36,814 nucleotides of DNA from Lachnospiraceae bacterium (GTDB taxonomy: Bacteria > Bacillota > Clostridia > Lachnospirales > Lachnospiraceae). The notes under the pieces were generated by a model. The model was not told the origin of the DNA. It was given only the letters and a program-made list of their open reading frames with translations, and did not search any database. Both the position numbers and the translations under genes were made by a program. Below, piece by piece: positions 24,664 through 31,614 of the stretch (position 1 is the first letter of the stretch; every line of letters begins with the position of its first letter). Where the stretch lies: the NCBI GenBank assembly GCA_910575835.1, contig CAJTGB010000043.1:1-36814 (forward strand). Direction: 5' to 3'.

Positions 24664-24943
24664 ATAATCTCTCCTTTTTTACAAGAACATTCTGTAACAA
24701 GCCACAAAACATCATATCCTAACTTTTTTTAGATATTGCTAGGTATTAACTCAAAAAAAGTAAAATGAGAGGAAAAATAAGATTTTTTTCCTTAATATGC
24801 TAAATATACCATTTTCCCTGGGAAAAATCAATATTTTTAATTATAAGAAATATTTTGAGAATATATGAGAAATATACTATTTTCACTCAATATTCTATGC
24901 CATTAAAATTGATAACCCCAATAAATACCGTTGTTTCCATAAC

Positions 24944-24972
24944 TTGACGAGCACTTCGAGAATTTGTATTAT
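24944..24972 (+). promoter_or_regulatory. Promoter of the replication gene
   Basis: TTGACG (24944-24949), 17-base spacer, TATTAT (24967-24972). The message would carry a leader of about 135 bases with a hairpin before the ATG at 25117. Confidence 0.7.
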
Positions 24973-25011
24973 AATACTCGTACCGCCTAACGTTAGAGTA
25001 AAAATTATTAG

Positions 25012-25042
25012 TCCCCCACCTGTATGGTGAAATATCGGGGGA
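25012..25042 (+). other. C-rich/G-rich leader hairpin
   Basis: TCCCCC pairs with GGGGGA around a 19-base loop in the replication gene's leader. No T-tract follows. Possibly a copy-number or translation control. Confidence 0.5.
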
Positions 25043-25116
25043 ACAGATACACTGCACCTTGACAATTGAATACAGATATCACTTAAAAAAAATATATAAA
25101 GGCAGGAGGCATTATC

Positions 25117-27645
25117 ATGAAAAATTCAAATATGGAGAAGTTTTTTGATTCTTTAATTACCGAAGATTCTTTTTTTGAAGTGCGTATACTACACACAAAT
25201 AAAGGAACTATTTCCGGTTACTTTAACGATTCCAACAAATTACTGAAAGCAATTAATCAGTATGACGGGAAATACAATATTTTTTTTACATTGAACACTG
25301 TGATTCCCGATATTACAAGTAGAAGTTTGAACCATTTTACAGAATGGGCAAAGAATACAACTACTGATAAGGAAATCAAACAGAGAGACTGGATTCTAAT
25401 CGACTTAGACCCAAAACGTCCTGCAGGCATCTCTTCAACAGATGAAGAATTATCTCATGCTGAAGAATTAGCTGAACAAGTAGAGAATTTCCTAAATGAA
25501 CAGGGATTCTCTGAACCAGTTAAATGTATGTCCGGTAACGGATATCATTTACTTTACCCGATTTCGTTAGAGAATACACCAGAGAGTACTACTCTTATAA
25601 AGGATTTTCTTGCCGCTATTGACAGAAAATTCTCTAACGAAGCGGTAAAAGTGGATACTACTACATACAATGCCGCAAGAATTACGAAACTTTATGGTAC
25701 GATAGCTTGCAAAGGAGATTCTACAGAATCACGTCCGCACAGGCAGTCGTGTATAGTTTTTGCACCAAATGTCTGGGAAAATATTAGTGCTGAGCAAATT
25801 GAGGATATTATAGCACTCTGTAAACCGATAAGTGAGAAGAATGAAAAGAAAACTTCTTCTAATTTTACTATGAATGGTGATAACAAGACAACTTCATATA
25901 TACATCCGAAGATTAATATTCGGGAATTTTGTGAATCTCATGGAATAGAAATATCCCATGAGAAAGCTTGGTGTGACGGGATATGTTACGTTCTTTCAAC
26001 CTGCCCTTGGAATCCTGACCATACGGATAAATCAGCTTACATTATAGAATTTCCCAATGGGAAGATTATTGCAGGGTGTCACCATGATTCATGTAGCGAA
26101 GAAAATTGGCAAACTCTTTTAAAGAGATTCCCAGATATGGAAGGGTATTTACAACCGCCTAAAAGGAAGTTAGCCAAAAAAGATGATAGCATGAGTGCCG
26201 CAGAGGTGCTTCTGGCAGACATAAAAAATGCAGATTACATTTTTTATCATGATAACAAGGAAAATGCTTATGCAAAAGTTCCTTTAGATAATAATGCTCG
26301 TCAGTATATGGCAGTGCAGGATAGTAAATTCGCACTATTGCTTAGGGGCTATTATTACAAAAAATATGGAAAAGCTATAAATAAGGATTCACTCAAGCAA
26401 GTAATTGAAACCTTAGAAGCTGAGGCTATCTTTCAAGGAACTGAAATTGAACCTGCTATACGTTGCAAATATCAACAAAACAAGTTATTTTATTATCTCG
26501 CAGATGAGGAACAGACAGTTTGCTGTATTGACAAGAAGGGTATCCGTATTTTAGCGAAAAGCCCTATTCCATTCATTCGAAAGGGCAACATGCTTGAGCA
26601 GGTAATGCCAATGGATATAGGTAAAAAAACAGGTAAAAAGAAACCTACTTTCAGAACATTGGCAAAAAAGTATTGGCATTTTAAATCTGCGGATGATTTA
26701 TTGTTGCATAATGTAACTTTGCTTACACGCTTCTTTAGCGGTATTCCATGTCCTATCATCTATTACAGAGGTGACAGAGGTTCTGCTAAAACTACAAACC
26801 TAAAACTTGACCAGCTATTTTTAAATCCATCTTCTACGGATGTCACAGCATTACCCGACAAAGTGGATGACATTATTGCCATTCTAAATAGAAGCTACAG
26901 CGTTTCATTTGACAATATAGATGGTGACATTTCTCGAAAATTGGCCAACCTATTTTGTATTTGTACTACAAAAGGGTATTACTGTAACCGTAAATATTAC
27001 ACAAATACTGATACTGTTGATGTTTTACTTCATACACACCTTAGCTTTAGCGGTATTACTACTATCTCCCATAGGGCAGACTTATTGGACAGATGTATAT
27101 GTTTATCATCCAATCGGATTCCAGATTCTGAAAGAAAAACAGAAGAATACATCATGTCGGAGTTTAAAAAAGATTTACCTTATCTTCTCTATAAGGGAAT
27201 GAAAATCTTATCTAAGGCTCTGGGTATCTTAGAAACCCTTGAACTGCCTGAATTACCAAGGATGGGAGACTACGCAAAAATAGGATATGCCATTGCCGAG
27301 GTAATGAACTATGGCGGAGACCACTTTTTACAAGTTTATAAAAAGAATCAAGAAGAACTGTTAGAGACAAGTACCGAAGAAGATTTTGTATTAACGACAA
27401 TTATCTCCTTTGTAGATGAACAAAAATACTTCCATGGTACAATGACAGATTTGTATGGAGCACTCATTAGACATTCCCAAAAGATGGGCATAGATATTAA
27501 ATACCATATGAAGTCCGTTAATTCATTAAGTAGAAGATTATCTCCATCAGCATTACAACAATTTAACATATACGTCGATAGAGGTAAAAGCAACGGGAAA
27601 AGATATATAAACTTATGGAAAGGAGAATTAGAAAACAATGACTAA
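25117..27645 (+). CDS. Primase-helicase replication protein (842 residues)
   Basis: The N-terminal part matches an archaeo-eukaryotic-type primase fold: ILIDLDPKRP gives the D96-x-D98 metal pair and MSGNGYHLLYP (about 138-148) the conserved His. Next is a Cys/His cluster, CPWNPDH...GCHHDSC (about 298-330), probably zinc-binding as in phage primases. The C-terminal part is a P-loop ATPase: YRGDRGSAKTT (G552, K558, T559) as Walker A and VSFDNIDGDIS (D599) in the Walker B place, like D5/SF3-type helicases, with a winged-helix-like end. Such proteins open and prime DNA in satellites, small phages and integrated plasmids. The start has GGCAGGAGG. It is the strongest sign that the island replicates after excision. 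Confidence 0.85.
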   Translation: MKNSNMEKFFDSLITEDSFFEVRILHTNKGTISGYFNDSNKLLKAINQYDGKYNIFFTLNTVIPDITSRSLNHFTEWAKNTTTDKEIKQRDWILIDLDPKRPAGISSTDEELSHAEELAEQVENFLNEQGFSEPVKCMSGNGYHLLYPISLENTPESTTLIKDFLAAIDRKFSNEAVKVDTTTYNAARITKLYGTIACKGDSTESRPHRQSCIVFAPNVWENISAEQIEDIIALCKPISEKNEKKTSSNFTMNGDNKTTSYIHPKINIREFCESHGIEISHEKAWCDGICYVLSTCPWNPDHTDKSAYIIEFPNGKIIAGCHHDSCSEENWQTLLKRFPDMEGYLQPPKRKLAKKDDSMSAAEVLLADIKNADYIFYHDNKENAYAKVPLDNNARQYMAVQDSKFALLLRGYYYKKYGKAINKDSLKQVIETLEAEAIFQGTEIEPAIRCKYQQNKLFYYLADEEQTVCCIDKKGIRILAKSPIPFIRKGNMLEQVMPMDIGKKTGKKKPTFRTLAKKYWHFKSADDLLLHNVTLLTRFFSGIPCPIIYYRGDRGSAKTTNLKLDQLFLNPSSTDVTALPDKVDDIIAILNRSYSVSFDNIDGDISRKLANLFCICTTKGYYCNRKYYTNTDTVDVLLHTHLSFSGITTISHRADLLDRCICLSSNRIPDSERKTEEYIMSEFKKDLPYLLYKGMKILSKALGILETLELPELPRMGDYAKIGYAIAEVMNYGGDHFLQVYKKNQEELLETSTEEDFVLTTIISFVDEQKYFHGTMTDLYGALIRHSQKMGIDIKYHMKSVNSLSRRLSPSALQQFNIYVDRGKSNGKRYINLWKGELENND

Positions 27646-27717
27646 GGAGGAGAGAAAACGAAAGATGATGACGAGGATATAGCCACCCTTGAACATCCAG
27701 ACGAACTACCTTTCTAA
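27638..27717 (+). CDS. Short frame-disrupted ORF with SSB-like acidic tip
   Basis: An ATG overlaps the last codons of the replication gene, suggesting coupled translation. In its own frame it reads MTKEERKRKMMTRI and stops. In the -1 frame a run continues as DDDEDIATLEHPDELPF and stops at 27715. The ending DELPF is like the C-terminal tip of single-stranded DNA-binding proteins (DDDLPF type), which recruits replication proteins. An AAAA run at the place where the frames meet would allow a -1 slip. Either a decayed gene or a programmed shift. Confidence 0.35.
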
Positions 27718-27730
27718 GATTAGTTTTAAT

Positions 27731-27852
27731 CGTCAGTGGCGATAGGGACAGTAGGGACACAAAAAAATTTTTTTAGCATGACTATAATTACTTTTTGTGA
27801 ATGTATACCTAAATCTTTTTTTATCGGAATACTGTCACTATCTCCACTGACG
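27731..27852. repeat. Palindromic element C (about 122 bp)
   Basis: Left arm CGTCAGTGGCGATAGGGACA, then GTAGGGACAC. The right arm (27830-27852) is its inverse with two mismatches. It has the same arm and doubled GGGACA word as element B. B and C enclose the 24133 gene and the replication gene. Confidence 0.8.
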
Positions 27853-27933
27853 CCTCTATTTAATAAAAAGAAATTTAACCTGTAATTTATGGGAAGTAAA
27901 AATATATATCATATATATGGAGGTAACCAAAAA

Positions 27934-28143
27934 ATGAAAAAACTGGTTCAGCGTAAATTAATGACGGCAAGAGAAGTTAGAGATGAGTATTTATATATGG
28001 ACATCCGCAAGTTGAGAACATTCCTTAATAAGAATATCTCATTTGTTAAAATTGGAAATAGATACTATTACCAGCGTTCCAAAGTTGAGAAATTATTAAA
28101 TGATACTGAAAACAGCTATGATTTCAGAGTCGGCACTTACTAG
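27934..28143 (+). CDS. xis: Excisionase-like small DNA-binding protein
   Basis: Start 27934 (MKKLVQRKLM) follows GGAGGTAACC and gives 69 residues. LMTAREVRDEYLYMDIRKLRTFLNKNISFVKIGNRYYYQRSKVEKLLND has the compact winged-helix pattern of Xis/MerR-type excisionases and is strongly basic. It lies 16 bases upstream of int and is likely on the same message. It would bend DNA and direct excision at attL/attR. The assignment rests on size, charge and position rather than on a diagnostic motif. Confidence 0.75.
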   Translation: MKKLVQRKLMTAREVRDEYLYMDIRKLRTFLNKNISFVKIGNRYYYQRSKVEKLLNDTENSYDFRVGTY

Positions 28144-28159
28144 AAAGGAGGCGGATAAG

Positions 28160-29344
28160 ATGTCATTTAACGTAGAAAAAGTAAAGAGAAAAGATGGCTT
28201 TCGTTATCGTATCGTTAAAGATACAGTAATAAATGGCATACGCAAGCGCACTTATAAAGTTTTACCTAAAGGTACAAAGAAATCAGTTGCAGAACATATT
28301 TGCAATGAAATGGCTCTAAATGCGCAGTTCGGACATTTTATAGAGAAAGAACCTCTCACTTTTCAACGCTATACAGAAGAAATTTATTTTCCAAAGTATA
28401 CGAATTATATTTCTGTCTCAACAAAGAGGGGATATCTGCAACTATATAACGCTCCTAACGGAGTAAAGGAAATCCTTGGAAATTATTATCTGGCAGAGAT
28501 ATCACCAGAAATACTTCAAGATATGGTGAATGATTATGTGAAAAGCGGGAAATCGCCTAAGACAATACGGAATCATGTTTCCTTTATCTCATCCATATTA
28601 ACACAGGCTATGAAGGATAACTACATGAAACGGCAAGAAGTACCAACAAACTACATTCGATTGCCAGAAATGGTTCAAGAAGAAGGAAAGGCTTATACTT
28701 TACAGCAAGTCAGAACCATACTTACCCGTGCGCAGGAAACTAATAACCGAACCGTAGAACTGTTAGTTGGTATCTGTTGCCTTGCCGGAGGTCTGCGAAG
28801 GTCAGAATTGATCGCCTTAAAATGGGAAGATATCGTGTTAGACAAGACTGAGGCTTATATCCATGTACGAAGAGCCATTGTTGAGGATGGGGATGGAAAT
28901 ATGGTAGAGAAACCAACTAAGACAAAGGCAGGACGGCGGATGATACCTATTATGGTAGATGGGACTGTATATAAGATTCTTCAAAAAGCCAGAAAGGAAC
29001 ACATGAAATGGCAGTCATCAGAACCAGATTTCCAGGGTGGGAACAGTATCTTTATCCTACCTCATAAACCATATAATTTAATGAAGCCGATGACACTGTA
29101 CAAGAACTTTAAACGGTTTATGAAAAACGAATGTCCAGAACTGCCTTGCTACAGATTGCACGATTTACGGCACACCTACATAACTGCTTGCACGAATATA
29201 GAAGGATTCAGCGAATTATCTCTCATTGGCACAGTTGGACACAGCACAATCGAGAACAGCAAGCGTTATCAACATCCATTAATGCAAAAAACACTTGCCG
29301 ATATGGAGAAGCTAGAGAAAACATTCTCTAAAATAAAGGCTTGA
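28160..29344 (+). CDS. int: Tyrosine integrase
   Basis: Start 28160 (MSFNVEKVKRKDG) follows AAAGGAGGCGG; an upstream frame from 28100 overlaps xis and lacks a site. Of 394 residues, the first 60 form an arm-binding domain, about 65-170 a SAM-like core-binding domain, and the rest the catalytic domain. Catalytic residues are all visible: R213 (GGLRRSELIAL), Lys in TKTKAGRR, H334 and R337 (HDLRHTY), H361 (GHSTIE) and Y370 (SKRYQHP). It inserts and excises the island at tRNA-Ala; attR is 157 bases beyond the stop. Confidence 0.95.
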   Translation: MSFNVEKVKRKDGFRYRIVKDTVINGIRKRTYKVLPKGTKKSVAEHICNEMALNAQFGHFIEKEPLTFQRYTEEIYFPKYTNYISVSTKRGYLQLYNAPNGVKEILGNYYLAEISPEILQDMVNDYVKSGKSPKTIRNHVSFISSILTQAMKDNYMKRQEVPTNYIRLPEMVQEEGKAYTLQQVRTILTRAQETNNRTVELLVGICCLAGGLRRSELIALKWEDIVLDKTEAYIHVRRAIVEDGDGNMVEKPTKTKAGRRMIPIMVDGTVYKILQKARKEHMKWQSSEPDFQGGNSIFILPHKPYNLMKPMTLYKNFKRFMKNECPELPCYRLHDLRHTYITACTNIEGFSELSLIGTVGHSTIENSKRYQHPLMQKTLADMEKLEKTFSKIKA

Positions 29345-29501
29345 TTTACATTTAAATTAAACGAATACTTCTAAAAATTACTAGGAATTTACGGCTACGG
29401 GACGACGACACCAGTTTTTTTAAGAACCTTTAAAAGACCTTTAAACGGCGTATTTAAAGCAAAACTATAAAAACATAAAGTCTTAGGATAGGGGTTGATG
29501 T
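29345..29501. other. Right end of the island, int to attR
   Basis: Contains CCTTTAAAAGACCTTTAAACG-type short repeats (about 29428-29452) that could be integrase arm sites. No gene is seen. Confidence 0.4.
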
Positions 29502-29522
29502 GTTCAAGTCCCGTATGCTCCA
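29502..29522. other. attR
   Basis: Exact 21-bp copy of the tRNA-Ala 3' end (18412-18432). It is followed by CCA at 29523-29525, so this is probably the displaced original tRNA end with its encoded CCA. Confidence 0.9.
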
Positions 29523-29617
29523 CCAAAAAGTCGTTACTCCAACCTTTACCAAAAAAATTTGATAAACGGTTGGATATTAAAGATAGGAAGGGACTGTCGG
29601 TTAATGGATAGTCATGA

Positions 29618-29658
29618 ACAGGGAGGCATGTGACTCGTCGAGTCACATGTCTCCCTGT
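29618..29658. repeat. 41-bp near-perfect palindrome
   Basis: ACAGGGAG-G-CATGTGACTCG-T-CGAGTCACATG-T-CTCCCTGT: all positions pair except the single central base and one G-T pair. No T-tract on either strand, so it is probably not a simple terminator. It could be a recombination, resolution or protein-binding site. Confidence 0.85.
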
Positions 29659-29680
29659 AATTATCCCTATAAAAAGAGAA

Positions 29681-29706
29681 AAAGATGGCTAACCATAACC
29701 ATCTTT
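29681..29706 (+). terminator. Weak terminator-like hairpin
   Basis: AAAGATGG pairs with CCATCTTT around a 10-base loop, A-rich before and T-containing after. Confidence 0.4.
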
Positions 29707-29725
29707 CCTCCGCTACATGTTATAA

Positions 29726-29760
29726 CCTGAGTTTTTTGATTATAAACTGTAAAACTCAGG
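29726..29760. other. Hairpin with ten-base arms
   Basis: CCTGAGTTTT pairs exactly with AAAACTCAGG around 15 A/T-rich bases; it may serve as terminator on either strand. A second small hairpin GGATGT/ACATCC follows. Confidence 0.5.
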
Positions 29761-29932
29761 ATGTTGGAGACATCCAGCATATTATCCATATGCTAAAATG
29801 AATATGTGGATAAAACTATTATATTGCTGTAATATTTCCTAAAAATAGTTTATACTCTATGCATAAGATGTTATAATAAAATCAAACCAGATGTGATTAT
29901 AAAGCATTTAAGAATATGAGAGGAGAATGGTT

Positions 29933-30193
29933 ATGAGTACTCTTGAGAATACAGTTTCCATGATGAAAGCCTTGCCAGAAACGGACTTATTAGAAATCCA
30001 GAATTTGACTCAAAAACTCTTCCAACGGCGTGAGTCAGAAGCCATAGACAGAGCCGTTGGCAAGTTCCTCAAACCCATGTCGCGGGAAGATTTTATGAGG
30101 GATATTGATACGGCAGAGCAGGAAATTGTGGACGGGAAATACCGCAGTGCGGATGAGGTGTTTAATGGGTTGGAACGTAAATACGGATTATGA
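29933..30193 (+). CDS. Antitoxin of a RelE/ParE-type pair
   Basis: Start 29933 (MSTLENTVSMM) has GAGAGGAGA at good distance; the ATG at 29927 touches the site. The 86-residue protein has LPETDLLEIQNLTQKLFQRR and a C-terminal part (SREDFMRDIDTAEQEIVDGKYRSADEVFNGLERKYGL) that would wrap the toxin. It overlaps the toxin gene by 29 bases. It should neutralise the toxin and repress the operon. Family named from position and layout. Confidence 0.8.
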   Translation: MSTLENTVSMMKALPETDLLEIQNLTQKLFQRRESEAIDRAVGKFLKPMSREDFMRDIDTAEQEIVDGKYRSADEVFNGLERKYGL

Positions 30194-30497
30194 GGTTATA
30201 TTGACGGATAAAGCACAGACGCAGGTTCTGGAAATCCTTGATTATATTTTCTTTAAGTTGGAAAACCCACAGGCAACACGTAGCGTTGAACAGGATATGA
30301 GAGAAACTATCAAACGGCTTTCATGCATAGCGGACAACCTGAAGCTATGTGATGACCCAAAGTTACAGGATTTAGGTTATCGAACCATCCATCTAAAACG
30401 CCACAACTATTTTATGCTATATAAAATAGTTGACAAACAGGTATTTGTTACGGGCATCTACCACGACTTACAGGATTATGAAAATATATTGAAGTAG
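30165..30497 (+). CDS. RelE/ParE-superfamily toxin
   Basis: Start 30165 (MGWNVNTDYEVIL) has GAGGTG 5 bases before, inside the antitoxin gene. The 110-residue product has the ParE/RelE plan: YEVILTDKAQTQVLEILDYIF, helix DMRETIKRLSCIADNLKL, then GYRTIHLKRHNYFMLYKIVDKQVFVTGIYHDLQDYE. Whether it cuts ribosome-bound mRNA or poisons gyrase cannot be told from this. The pair lies outside attR and probably stabilises an older insert. Confidence 0.88.
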   Translation: MGWNVNTDYEVILTDKAQTQVLEILDYIFFKLENPQATRSVEQDMRETIKRLSCIADNLKLCDDPKLQDLGYRTIHLKRHNYFMLYKIVDKQVFVTGIYHDLQDYENILK

Positions 30498-30731
30498 CAG
30501 CGTGGTATTGTTAAAATAAATACGTGGATAATATCGTCCTTGGGAACTGATGGACAGCACTTGAGGTCAGGCTCCGTCTGTTAGTTGTTCTCGTTTACAA
30601 AGATCGTGAAGTCGCTTATTGCTGATCTTGGCGCTTTCTGATAGAATATGTTTAGGCGGAACATTATTAATCTGGTGTTTGAAGTTCAGTATGGTTTGAT
30701 ATTTTATGAAGTCAAGCCTTGATAATTCCAT
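30498..30731 (-). pseudogene. Possible coding remnant before module copy 2
   Basis: On the minus strand a frame ending at 30567 reads SRLDFIKYQTILNFKHQINNVPPKHI...SNKRLHDLCKREQLTDGA. It looks like the tail of a real protein cut at the module 2 boundary at about 30731, since upstream it runs into the antisense of the module. The parent family is not recognised. Confidence 0.4.
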
Positions 30732-31018
30732 TTCTGCAAGGCAGAGCCATGTGAAGTCTGTTTTAAGCGGAGGCTTCATGAAACTGAATGAACCAAATGA
30801 ACATGGCTTATGAAAAGGTGGTGAGCATATGCCAATCAACCTTGAAATTGTGAAAACTGTTATTGATGATTTTGCAAAAGTACAAAGACGAATGCTATTT
30901 GCAAAAAAGGAAAATGCACCAGAAACATACGCCGATTTGAAAGAGGAATATATCTCTCTGAAAGCATTGCTCAATATCGCCGGCGTAAATCTCAATGAAC
31001 TGGATAAAATCTAAGAGT
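30732..31018 (+). repeat. Module copy 2: structured leader plus small ORFs
   Basis: Second copy of 18433-18719. The nested hairpin, the 11-codon frame (30778-30813) and the 61-residue frame are all kept. Preceded by TTCCA like the tRNA end, followed by a tRNA-end fragment at 31023. Confidence 0.9.
30829..31014 (+). CDS. Small helical protein, copy 2 (61 residues)
   Basis: Differs from the 18530 copy at a few residues only (TVIDDF for TAIDDF, MLFAKKE for MILAKKE) and ends at LDKI, where a single base change makes an earlier stop. It has the same AAAGGTGGTGAGC site. Conservative changes in frame suggest that both copies have been under selection or diverged recently. Confidence 0.6.
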   Translation: MPINLEIVKTVIDDFAKVQRRMLFAKKENAPETYADLKEEYISLKALLNIAGVNLNELDKI

Positions 31019-31022
31019 AGTT

Positions 31023-31035
31023 CGTATGCTCCATT
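31023..31035. other. Third tRNA-end fragment (old att site)
   Basis: CGTATGCTCCATT matches 13 bases of the tRNA end and its right flank (18422-18434). It closes module copy 2 and precedes another small gene. Confidence 0.7.
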
Positions 31036-31096
31036 TCAAAACCTTTGTTTTTACTGCCTTTGCGGCACATCGATAATCAAAAGCGAGGTGAAAAAT

Positions 31097-31273
31097 ATGC
31101 CTGGTGAAAAAGAGTTAAATATCAATCTTTTTGAAAGGTTAGATTTGTTAGACAGATTAGAGAGAGTGGCAAAAAGGGAAAATTGCGAACCCGTTTTACA
31201 AGAGATTGCATTTGAACGCAAATTGATAGAACGTAAGCTTTACCAGAAACTGCCGTTGACAGATGCAGAGTAA
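31097..31273 (+). CDS. Small helical protein (58 residues) beyond the last att fragment
   Basis: Start 31097 follows GCGAGGTGAAAAAT and opens MPGEKELNINLFERLDLLDRL. It is all helical and charged, similar in size and style, but not clearly in sequence, to the 18530/30829 proteins. As with those, it is the first gene after a tRNA-end sequence. No family is recognised. Confidence 0.55.
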   Translation: MPGEKELNINLFERLDLLDRLERVAKRENCEPVLQEIAFERKLIERKLYQKLPLTDAE

Positions 31274-31460
31274 TTAATAACTAAACCATCAGAAACCTAG
31301 AAGGTGCAAAGACTTTCATGAATGATCATAGAACGCTCCTGCGGACTATTACATACTTGACTTCAAAACAGCACCTTTCCCCGGCAGAGGTGTGTGACTA
31401 TCTCCTTGTTCCGGGCTTTTCGGTAGATATCTCTTTATACGGCAAACGGAGAACTTCCTT

Positions 31461-31550
31461 TTCTCCGCGCTGCCGAGACGACAAAACGCACAGGAACTCA
31501 AACTTTTCTCCGCGCTGCCGAGAAGGCAAGACGTACAGGAACTCAAACAG
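31461..31550. repeat. 45-bp tandem repeat, two copies
   Basis: Copies begin at 31461 and 31506 with TTCTCCGCGCTGCCGAGA and continue to AGGAACTCAAAC. They differ at a few positions. Confidence 0.85.
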
Positions 31551-31565
31551 ACGGCACAGCACCGT

Positions 31566-31581
31566 GCGGCGTTCCCGCCGC
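31566..31581 (-). other. GC hairpin downstream of hydA
   Basis: On the minus strand GCGGCG-GGAA-CGCCGC, a perfect stem with a tetraloop 33 bases beyond the hydA stop. There is no T-tract; it may mark or protect the end of the operon message. Confidence 0.5.
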
Positions 31582-31614
31582 CTGCAATGCCGTACCGTCA
31601 AGATACTTAGATAC

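Larger units (their letters stand above)
24664..25116. other. AT-rich divergent control region, possible origin
   Basis: It holds the promoter at 24944-24972, a C5/G5 hairpin at 25012-25042 and very AT-rich stretches. Directly ahead of a primase-helicase gene, such a region often holds the replication origin, but no repeated iterons are clear to the eye. Confidence 0.45.
18433..29522. mobile_element. 11.09 kb integrated element at tRNA-Ala, satellite-like or integrated-plasmid-like
   Basis: Bounded by direct 21-bp tRNA-end repeats (attL, attR). It carries xis-int at the right end pointing to attR, an XRE-type regulator, a primase-helicase replication protein and a set of unknown cargo genes. 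The composition is much more AT-rich than the flanking core genes. No head, tail, terminase, relaxase, coupling protein or type IV secretion gene is seen, so it can likely excise and replicate but would need help to move. This could be a phage-satellite-type island or a small integrative element; the sequence does not decide. Confidence 0.85.
29526..29932. other. Hairpin-rich stretch without a gene
   Basis: Between attR and the toxin-antitoxin pair there is no supported gene. It contains a 41-bp palindrome (29618-29658), a hairpin AAAGATGG/CCATCTTT (29681-29706) and a hairpin CCTGAGTTTT/AAAACTCAGG (29726-29760). A TATAAT-like box near 29872 may serve the antitoxin gene. Confidence 0.5.
31274..31614. 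other. Stretch without a supported gene before hydA's 3' end
   Basis: Frames here lack ribosome binding sites or run antisense into hydA. It holds a 45-bp tandem repeat (31461-31550) and a GC hairpin (31566-31581). It is the right margin of the accessory region. Confidence 0.5.

Noticed and set aside
29395-29646. 83-codon minus-strand frame across attR
   Set aside because: It crosses the attachment site and the 41-bp palindrome, and lacks a start signal.
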